Assembly (NCBI GenBank): GCA_011763485.2
Contig: JAANSK020265161.1
Span: 1 to 21,801 of the forward strand
From: Isoetes engelmannii
Lineage: Eukaryota > Streptophyta > Lycopodiopsida > Isoetales > Isoetaceae
DNA length: 21,801 bases
Reading direction: 5' to 3'
Positions 10,354-17,760 of this stretch are shown piece by piece (the first letter of the stretch is position 1; every line of letters begins with the position of its first letter). Below the pieces are notes generated by a model. It ran no database searches. It had not been told where the DNA came from and was given only the letters and a program-made list of their open reading frames with translations. The translations under genes were made by a program, and so were the position numbers.

Positions 10354-10583
10354 AAGGACAGTGATGGAACTTAAGCTGCAACATGTGAAGGGATTGTACT
10401 TGTTGAATTTCCACATTCTAATAAGAAATGACTGAATTTAATTACTTTTGATACAAGCTCTTATTCTCAATTTTGTTTGAACAGATACATGTGCTAAGGA
10501 AAATAATTATTATGAAGGATAGTGGTAGGACATATAATGGAACATATGATGTGATTGTATTTGCTGAATTTCTACATTATGAC
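10354..10583 (+). repeat. Pair of diverged 70-bp direct repeats
   Basis: 10354-10422 and 10515-10583 align along their length: AAGGAYAGTG, then an ACATRTGA segment, GATTGTAYTTG, TGAATTTCYACATT. They are about 160 bp apart. Divergence is considerable, so the duplication is old. There are no coding features. Confidence 0.6.
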
Positions 10584-10965
10584 CGAAACTAATGATTTAT
10601 GATATAAGAAATTACTTTGAATTATGTTATGTGATAGAAAAGGGTGGCAATTGGAAGAACAATGCAGACTGGTATAAGTAACGCAAATTCATGTGTTCCA
10701 TACCATATTTATTATTTTGAACCTAGTTTTACAATCATTACAGAGCCACTGTTGAAAGTAACCAAAAGTGTTGTTGACTAGTTCCAAAATAAATTCAATT
10801 GTCCAAACCATGATAGTTCGAACTAGAATATTAGAGCAAAATGAGTTTTCTTGTCAAAAAAACTTTGGGGTCTAAAAGCAAAAAACCTTAGCCCATCTTC
10901 GTAAAAATTTATAAAAATATATTTCACTAACAGACAAAGCACTGGTAATTATAGTTCTTAAATCA

Positions 10966-11464
10966 TTAGAATATGTAGCACAATAACAAGGGGTTCTAGG
11001 GGTATTTAGTATGAATGTATAAATGACCATTCCGGAAACCATAGACCATACTCCTAAAACAATTAAATGGGTTGCTATAAGAAAAAAACATAGATTTAAT
11101 AGAAAAAATAATCACATTAGCTCGCTGGTTGTCTTGGCCAAAACATTATTATTAGGACATTGAATTAATTTGATACAGGTATGAGTCCTCATATTTCAGA
11201 TTTCAAAACCTTAGGCGAACCCTTATTTAATATTTCAAAATCATAGACGCCCCCAATCATTATTGACCATAATCAAAACGAGAGGCACCTAGAGGCCCCA
11301 ATATACGATGTGGGCCATAGGATCGATGGATCCGACGACCAAGGTAGTCCAGGGTGCACCTCCTTTAGAAATATGTAGCACAATAACAGGGGGTTCCAGG
11401 GGACTTAATATGAATGTATAAATGACCATTCTCAAAACCATAGACTATGCTCCAAAGACAATTG
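10966..11464 (+). repeat. 100-bp direct repeats flanking a 300-bp interior
   Basis: 10966-11065 and 11365-11464 are similar along about 100 bp, sharing ATATGTAGCACAATAACA, then ATGAATGTATAAATGACCAT, then ACCATAGAC. About 300 bp lies between them, including a GC-richer patch (11240-11360). Long direct repeats around a short non-coding interior fit a TRIM-like (miniature LTR) element, but I see no clear TG...CA ends, primer-binding site or target duplication, so a plain segmental duplication is equally possible. Confidence 0.5.
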
Positions 11465-12129
11465 ACAGTATGATGTCGGCAGAGTTATTTCTAGACCTGC
11501 TTTGCTATAAGGTTGTTTCTGGATCTAATTATTCTCTAGATCTGATTTGCTGCATCCATCAGCATCAAGTCTATGCATTACATCTACTATCCATCACTAT
11601 TGTTAAAATTCCAATATAGATGCCTATCTGTGCTCTTTCTGAAACACATAGAGATACTCAATTTTCAACAAGATGGAAAGACATGAAAACAAAGTGTTTG
11701 GTTTGTTTGGTTGAAGGTAAGTTTATCATCTGAATATAGATCTACTCTGCTTTGAATGCTCTACTATTTACTCTTAAAATTCCAGTTTAGATAGTATCAT
11801 TTCTGCAAGATGAGTCTTAACACCAGGACATATAATCGTAAGTCTTTTATCTGCAAAATGGATATTTTATCTGCAAAATCACTCACTTCTACATTTTTAT
11901 TTTGCTCTTAAATTCTTAAATGCAGAAGTTGATTAGCACTTGGATGTCACTATGGGCACTACCGAGGTCTGACAATAGATCCTGATGCAAATCCATGTAG
12001 TAGGCTTTTTGTTCTTTTAGGGTTAAGGAAGTATAAAACACAGATGGTGTGCATAAAGGACATGACATTTGTTTGTTTGCAAAGCACATACATTGCATTT
12101 CCATTTTATATCTGACCATTTTTTAAGTC
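11465..12129. other. AT-rich intergenic stretch, nothing seen
   Basis: Short unconnected frames only. Small word repeats such as TTTATCTGCAAAAT near 11848-11880 are the only structure noticed. Confidence 0.6.
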
Positions 12130-12330
12130 ATCGCATCGATCCGAGCCATTGGACTGAGATTCCAGAAGAGGGCGAGTATGGATGTCTTGCACGCATGTGT
12201 TGCATGCATTTTCTGGTTAGGAGATCACTATTTAAAGCGTGGTTCTTCATCAACGTCTCATCGGCGCTTCCTCAACTCTCTCAGCCGTACATTATTCTCT
12301 TATCTTTGAAGCCATGCAGAGGAGGGGCTT
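12130..12330 (+). promoter_or_regulatory. Promoter-like patch
   Basis: Elements appear in a sensible order. There is an ATCCGAGCCATTGGA word near 12138 (similar to the ATCCAACGGCT-type word common in plant promoters), then an RY-type CATGCA word near 12203. A TATA-like CTATTTAAAG lies at 12228-12237, followed about 30 bases on by a CT-rich leader-like stretch (12250-12310). The first ATG after this, near 12315, opens only 11 codons. The NAA38 start codon is about 1.1 kb downstream, so this could serve that gene only through a spliced leader. Function is inferred, not shown. Confidence 0.3.
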
Positions 12331-12663
12331 CTGCACCTTCTTCAGATGACACGTATTCAGATCTCTAGGCTAGCTGTGCCTTCTTCAGATGATAGAGCTT
12401 TGAAAATTCGTGTACATGCTCTAGCGATTCCTGCATTTCCTACGTGCTGTGATTCCTGCAATTTTATTTACTAAATCCTACTTGCTCCATTATGTACCGC
12501 CTCTTAAAAAATCTGCTCCAATATGTATTGTTTGGAAAAAATAATAATAATAGACGGAGGAGAAAGCATCGCCATATCCACGTTACCCTCCCACAGAGGG
12601 AAAAAGATTAGTGTTGCTGTGAAAAGGCAACAAATAAAAATGTTATTTTCCGGCACCAAAACT

Positions 12664-13312
12664 CACGCGTGTGCCTCCATCCTTCTTCATAGTTGAAACA
12701 AACTCTCAATACACCTTGAACCCATGTTAGATATCAAAGTTTTAGATTAGCCCAATTGAAAGTTGCTAGTTTTTAAGAAGATCAAGAGTCGTGTGACACA
12801 ACGAAATCCAAAGTTAGAAGCAGAAATCCAAGTTTTAAGAAATCTAAGCGATGGGCAAAACAAAAAGCGCACCCTAAACCCTGAAAGAAGAGAAAGGTTT
12901 TACCTTAAGCTTCCTTTGCTTCACGACTCTTCTGCTTCAGCGACTCCAGACTCCCCTGCTGATTGAAACCATGTGCCGAAATGCCAGAAATGGGTAAATC
13001 CGTTAAGCAAAAGCTGCAAATAGCTCAAAAGCTTTCCGGTTAAATTCAAAATGCAAAGAAAGAACTCCCAACAAACCAAATATTTACCTGTTTCAGGCTT
13101 CACCAAATCCTCTGCTTCAGCGAAGTTCTTGCAATTTACGATAAGTTCATAAAAGGTAAGATTTAAACTTCATTCATTAGTCCAGGAGGAGAATATATCC
13201 TGTAATGGTGGGCTCTGGCGTTACCCACTGGCTGCCCATATCACCATATCCGTGAAGGAACAGCAGGAGGAACAATCGAAAATATTTTTTGTTTTCCAAA
13301 AAGGCACGCGTG
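12664..13312 (+). promoter_or_regulatory. Upstream region of NAA38 with CGCG boxes and a telo-box
   Basis: Two copies of the palindrome CACGCGTG occur at 12664-12671 and 13305-13312; this contains the CGCG core bound by plant CAMTA factors. A telo-box-like ACCCTAAACCCT lies at 12871-12882, a word enriched near the 5' ends of plant housekeeping and translation genes. Their position before a housekeeping gene on the same strand makes a regulatory role plausible. No TATA box close to 13438 is obvious. Confidence 0.35.
12921..13127 (-). other. Possible two-exon 3' end of a minus-strand gene
   Basis: Minus-strand segment 13088-13127 (40 bases) lies between a GCAAG acceptor-like and a CAG/GTAAAT donor-like site. 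Segment 12921-12955 follows a CAG acceptor. Joined, they stay in phase and read NFAEAEDLVKPET then GESGVAEAEES, ending in TGA 12921-12923, across a 132-bp intron. Both pieces share a GCTGAAGCAGA word, so they may instead be a local duplication. No upstream exon was found, and the sequence is low in complexity. Confidence 0.15.
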
Positions 13313-13437
13313 CTGCCGGAAAAAGCGTAAAAGCATTAGCGCCGGCAAGAAAGAGAAAGGGCAAAAACATTTTAAAAAAGTAGATAATAATTTTAAGGAT
13401 GGATAATAATAGGTCATGTGTGCATTAGGGCAGTGCA

Positions 13438-13821
13438 ATGGAAGAAGGATCCGGCAACGACGATGGCACCGTGGAGCAGTCTGTATCTCCAATGGTTAGG
13501 CAAGCCCATAAGCTTCTGTACCGGCGCATGAGAATCGGAGTAGAAGATGGCCGTGTTTTTGTTGGTAGGTTTCATTGCCTTGATAAGCAGGGTAACATAA
13601 TCCTGCATGATACAGTGGAACATAGAACTCACAGATCTGCATCATCTCAGGAGCACATTGAACAGCGCAGCCTTGGGCTGGTTCTCATTCCGGCGCACTG
13701 CCGAATATCCTGTGCGGTGGAGTGCAGTCTGCTTGAGCAGTTTGGCTTGCTTTCTATTCACAAAGATGATAGACTGCAAACAGAGGATGGAGCCATTCAG
13801 GCTGATCAATTGGTGGCTTAA
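13438..13821 (+). CDS. NAA38: N-alpha-acetyltransferase 38, NatC auxiliary subunit (LSMD1-type Sm-like protein)
   Basis: NAA38 is the small Sm-fold subunit of NatC. With NAA30 (catalytic) and NAA35 it acetylates proteins starting with Met plus a hydrophobic residue as they leave the ribosome, in the cytosol. The 127-residue intronless frame has a short acidic head (1-20), then an Sm1-like segment (about 24-60: RMRIGVEDGRVFVGRFHCLD, then GNIIL), a variable linker (61-75) and an Sm2-like segment (76-96: RSLGLVLIPAHCRIS). The LGLVLIPAH phrase and the longer linker fit the LSMD1/NAA38 branch rather than canonical Sm proteins. ATG 13438 is fixed by an in-frame TAG at 13426-13428. After the core there is a hydrophilic tail of about 25 residues. 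A GTGAGT donor-like site lies 40 bases past the stop (13862), so a 3' UTR intron is possible. No lesions were seen. Confidence 0.87.
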   Translation: MEEGSGNDDGTVEQSVSPMVRQAHKLLYRRMRIGVEDGRVFVGRFHCLDKQGNIILHDTVEHRTHRSASSQEHIEQRSLGLVLIPAHCRISCAVECSLLEQFGLLSIHKDDRLQTEDGAIQADQLVA

Positions 13822-14193
13822 ACAGCATATGCAGGTTTCAATCCAGCAATCTTCCTAGTCTGGTGAGTGTGTATTATGGAGAAAAAGCTGCTTTTGGAAG
13901 CAGACATAAGCATATAATGTAGATAGGTCTCAGAGAACTGCTCACAAACTTGGGTTATGTTTTATTTTGTTGTGGTGCATCATGCTATAATGAAGCCTTT
14001 TTCCCTTATTGTCTGTTCATAATTCTTACTCAGAGAATGTTTTACTTCACCTATAGTATGCCTATGGATATACTTGCTTCATATCGTCTACCTTCATTTT
14101 GAAATTGCATATGCTGCTTACCTTCATTGGATGACAATGGGTACTGCGATAAAAATAGAAGGTTTGGGATGTTGGTTTCAGAGAGCTTCCATT
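13822..14193 (+). other. 3' flank of NAA38
   Basis: Probable 3' UTR and downstream spacer: T-rich with no second gene. No single strong polyadenylation signal stands out; AATGAAG (about 13989) is a weak candidate. Confidence 0.4.
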
Positions 14194-14350
14194 ACCGTTA
14201 AGTTCATTGCAATCATTGCAGGGGATGGAAACGTTAAGTTCAGTGCAAGCATTGTAGAGGATGGAAATTTTGATCGGAAGTGCAGATTCTTTAACGCCCT
14301 CCTTTTTGGGTTTACAAGCTATAACAGCCTATAACAGCCTATAACGCCCT
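14194..14350 (+). repeat. Tandem duplications: 37 bp x2 and 10 bp x3
   Basis: 14194-14230 and 14231-14266 are adjacent copies sharing CGTTAAGTTCA, GCATTG or a variant, and GGATGGAA. Then ATAACAGCCT occurs twice and ATAACGCCCT once (14321-14350), with a related TTAACGCCCT at 14291-14300. They lie between NAA38 and the copia fragment. Confidence 0.9.
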
Positions 14351-14370
14351 AGGGATTTGCCAGTAAACAA

Positions 14371-15035
14371 GCCTTATCCTTTGTTCTTAAGCACATGCCT
14401 TATCCTTCGTTCTTAAGCACATGCACTTAGTTTTTCTGCTAAAATCATCAATAAAGGTGATGAAATACCTCTTTCTTGTCCAACTTCTAACAAGCACATG
14501 CACTTAGTTTTCCTGCTAAAATCATCAGTAAAGGTGATGAAATACCTCTTTCTTGTCCAACTTCTAACATTTAATGGCCCGCAGAGATTTGTGTGAACAA
14601 GGTCTAACACTCCCGTTGCTCTTTTTGTTGATTTCTTGAATGGTAATCTGGTATGTTTGCCCAGCATGCAGCCCATGCATAAGTTTTCTCTTGTTTCCCT
14701 TTTACATGAATCGATCATGTAAAATTGATCAGCCCCTGCTTAATCATGCTTTCCACATTCTTAAGTTTTCTCTTGTTGCCCTTTTACATTAATCGATCAG
14801 CCCCTGCTTAATCATGCTTTTCACATTCTTAATATTTGTGTGGCAAAGTTTTTCATGCCAATTATTGATGGAAGGTACTGTTATGACAGTCACAAATGGT
14901 AAACAATCATTATCAAGACCAAATAGGTTACTAACTCTTTTTCCAAAAAAAGGACTTCGTTATTATTCATAAGAATAGTACATTGCAGCAAAAAAATTGA
15001 CTTCATTATTATTCATAAGAATAGTACATTGCAGC
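14371..15035 (+). repeat. Four further tandem duplications inside the copia fragment
   Basis: Adjacent or near-adjacent copies: 26 bp at 14371-14396 and 14397-14422; 77 bp at 14415-14491 and 14492-14568; about 82 and 68 bp at 14680-14761 and 14762-14829 (the second lacks about 14 bp); and 37 bp at 14953-14989 and 14999-15035 with a 9-bp gap. Each pair is nearly identical. The 77-bp event is not a multiple of three and is what throws the integrase frame. Confidence 0.93.
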
Positions 15036-15944
15036 TTGTCAAATACAATTTTGTAGCCAAGATCCACCAATTGGCTTACGAAAATTAAATTCTTAACTAA
15101 GGTAGGAACACAAAGAACATCCTTCAAAACTACGGCTTTCCCATTTATGTCATACAATTCTAGCACCCCAATGCTTTGTACCTTTTGCAATTCACCATTT
15201 CCAAGCTTCATGTAGCTTGTTTTGTCTTCATTTCCTTCTTTTAGTAATTCTGCAGACCCTGTTACGCTCTTCTCTGCTCCATTATTTAATATTAGCATAT
15301 TACTTTCCATAATAGTTCTATTATTTTCAGAAATTGATAAGGCATGGCTATGACATACCTCGGCATGCTCGTCTTCATCCTCTTTCTCTTCTTCAATTTC
15401 CTGCACTAAGTTTACAACATAATTTGATCTTCCGGCACCTCGGCCTCTTCCTCTAAATGCTCCTCTTCCTCTTCCATTGTCCTTTCTTCTACTTCTTCCA
15501 TTTTTTGCACGAGCATTTATTAGCAAAATGTCCCTTTCCACCGCAGTTGAAACACTCAACTTTCCTGAGCTTAAGACAGTCTGCCTTAAAGTGGCCTTGC
15601 ATTTTACAATGAAAGCATGAACCATTTCTATTTTTAGAATTACCTCCCTTTAGTTCGCCTTTTCCTGCAAATAATACCTCAGAACTTTTATGTTCTTCAT
15701 CATCATCATCATCGTAGAGGACTCTTTTTTGCTCAAATTCTGTACGGATCATTTCCTCTGCTGTCTCTCTATCGTTTGCCACGTTTCTATTCAGAATTGC
15801 TAGCTGCTTGTTACCTTCCATAGCCCTTGCAACGTGCAGCAACTTCTGTTCCTTAGCTTCCTCTAACATTACCTTGATATAGAAAACTTTTGGACCCGTA
15901 CATGTGCATAATGTATTAATAATAATAAATTTAATATTGCACAT
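14413..15944 (-). pseudogene. Ty1/copia retrotransposon fragment: gag zinc knuckles, protease, start of integrase
   Basis: On the minus strand the order is gag end, protease, pre-integrase and integrase start, as in copia elements. Gag (15489-15944) ends in two intact C-x2-C-x4-H-x4-C knuckles (CFHCKMQGHFKADC and CFNCGGKGHFANKC). A stop and frame change near 15500 leads into a GRG-rich linker and the protease region (about 14963-15505). There the catalytic Asp-Ser-Gly site reads NNGA, followed by typical LKDVLCVP and LVDLGYKI phrases. The integrase part (14530-14718) has CMGC, LGKHTRLPF, HTNLCGP (the first catalytic Asp replaced by Asn) and FTDDFSRK. It then runs into the 77-bp duplication. 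RT, RNase H and LTRs are not present. It is inactive: frameshifts, stops and lost catalytic residues. Confidence 0.87.
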
Positions 15945-15946
15945 TA

Positions 15947-16555
15947 AACCATTGTCACACCACCCCCCAGTTGTTTTTGCTGATTTTCGTACAGGGCGTC
16001 GGGTGAAAGCAAGCTAGGGTATACATGAATCGGGACGTACCAAAGTACCCACCCTAGGTACTCGAAATGAGCATATTACTCAAACCTTATGACTAAACTT
16101 TAAAAGCAGCTTTTAAAGTTTAGTCATAAGGTTTGAGTAATATGCTCATTTTAACATGCTTCCAACATTGATCTTAATCATGAGGAATTTAATTTTAATA
16201 AATTGTGCGCTTTAGGTACTTTAAAATACAATTAGGTACTCCTCTGAAAAGTACTTTCAAAGTACCTAATAGATAAAATTTTATGTATACCCTAACTTGC
16301 CTTGACCCCGTCCATCGGAAGGCTCGGACTGTTGGATGTCGATTTTGGGTGATCTTGGCCATCGTTAGGTGCGACTCGTGTTTTAGTAAGTTTCAGTTAA
16401 CTATCAGTTTGGAACAAAACTAATGCAAAGGTTGAGAAGCACATTGTACACATATACGGGCATATGTATTTAGGGGTCCTCGCCTCCCGTTGGACGCCCT
16501 GTACGAATATCAGCAAAAACAACTGGGGGATCGGGGGGGAATTAATTCAATGGTT
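15947..16555. mobile_element. Foldback / TIR-type element with nested inverted repeats
   Basis: Outer inverted repeats 15964-16000 and 16493-16529 match nearly perfectly (CCCCCAGTTGTTTTTGCTGA, then TTCGTACAGGGCGTC). Directly inside on the left, 16001-16026 pairs with 16283-16308 (23 of 26 positions; core TAGGGTATACAT). Further in is a perfect palindrome (16065-16151) and a 10-bp pair (16231-16240 with 16261-16270). Short outer matches AACCATTG (15947-15954) and CAATGGTT (16548-16555) may extend the termini. There is no coding capacity, so it would be non-autonomous. The termini do not let me name a superfamily, and I see no clear target duplication. Confidence 0.7.
16065..16151. repeat. Perfect palindrome, 43-bp arms with a 1-base centre
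   Basis: 16065-16107 is the exact reverse complement of 16109-16151, centred on A 16108. The arms include GAGCATATTACTCAAACC. A single strand would fold into a 43-bp perfect hairpin. Confidence 0.97.
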
Positions 16556-17760
16556 CAATTTTTAAATATATAAGATAAGATAAGATAACTTTTTTATCGT
16601 CCACGGAGGCCAATTGGCCTATGGGACCTGTACAAGAGGAGCAGCATGTCCATCACGGCCTGGATGAAAAAACCACATGAGAAAAACCATGGCCGTAATG
16701 CTGATATACAGAACACAACATCACGAGTGACGTGGACAAAGCACTTCCTGGATGTACTATCTACAATCTATTTGCAAACCACATGTCGTTCCTTTATCTC
16801 AATATATATGCATCTATATTTTTTTAATTTTGCTAAAATTTCGTACTTCTAATTTTATTTCATAAATTTAAAGTATTTCAAAGAATATTCCTATGTTATC
16901 TAGGGACCCGTTGCGTTTCTCGTGGCCGTCTTCCGTAACTATGGTTCGGGGTAACTATGCAAAAAATAGAGCGCATCCAACTGCAAACATGAGGTGACGT
17001 GGAACGAAATGTCATGACATGGCAAAACGAGTCATACGGATATACATATACGTACATTGTCATATCGTACGCGTATCTGTGCCCTGGCATTCCCGTGCTT
17101 TTCCCTGCCTATGGCAACCATGCACGACCATTGCCTTATTGCGCTTTTCAACCCCATTCCGGCAGATCGGCATCCAGCTTGACTCCATTATTTTTGAGAC
17201 CAGAGATAAGTCTTCATTCTTTCGAGTATATACAGTGTCGTTGGTCGACGTAGCTTTTTTTATGGTTTGAGACATTTGTGAGAGGGCTGGCTTTTTTTGT
17301 AGCATTTTGACAGAGAAAATGTGGTACTTGAACATCTTATTCATTGATTGATTGATCCTTGATCAGAAGAGTTCCATTTCATTTGGTTGCCTGTTGAGCT
17401 GGATCCGAGGGTAATATGGTGTTTAGGTGATGTAAGAAGCTTATTGATAGGGGCAGGTTTTCTTTTACATATAACATGGGCGTTTGTACGTAAGGTTTTG
17501 GTGGCGAATTATGGGCCAATTTTGATTGAAGGCAGTCCACGTTTTGTTTCTACACGATTTAAGAATAGTTCGCAACTCAGATTCGGATATCTACCCCTTA
17601 TAATTCCGTGGCATTACACAGTACAGTACTATGCGTTTCAGCTGGTCATGAGAAATAATAATTGCAGACGATGTGGCCTTATACAATTTCGGAATTAAGA
17701 CTACATTATATGAAGATGAGCTCAAAAGCTATGATAGATCAATGTTAGCACAGTTCACTA
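16556..17760 (+). other. Upstream region of VPS50
   Basis: It contains a short TAAGA microsatellite (16571-16588) and a 12-bp palindrome GGCCAATTGGCC (16608-16619). A + strand frame of 103 codons at 17387-17698 has no ATG start and no recognisable domain. It lies just before the VPS50 start and is probably leader or promoter sequence. No clear TATA box was identified. Confidence 0.45.

Noticed and set aside
12069-12368. 99-codon + strand frame
   Set aside because: It crosses the promoter-like patch and has no domain; it is probably a chance frame.
13088-13300. Minus-strand LFLHGYGDMGSQW phrase near 13230, resembling an esterase motif
   Set aside because: The frame stops within about 20 codons on its downstream side, and no other esterase motif follows, so it is probably chance.
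15945-16560. Copia LTR upstream of gag
   Set aside because: The region has inverted rather than direct repeats, and no primer-binding site complementary to initiator tRNA was seen.
17387-17698. 103-codon + strand frame before VPS50
   Set aside because: It starts at TTG, has no recognisable domain, and sits in probable promoter or leader sequence.
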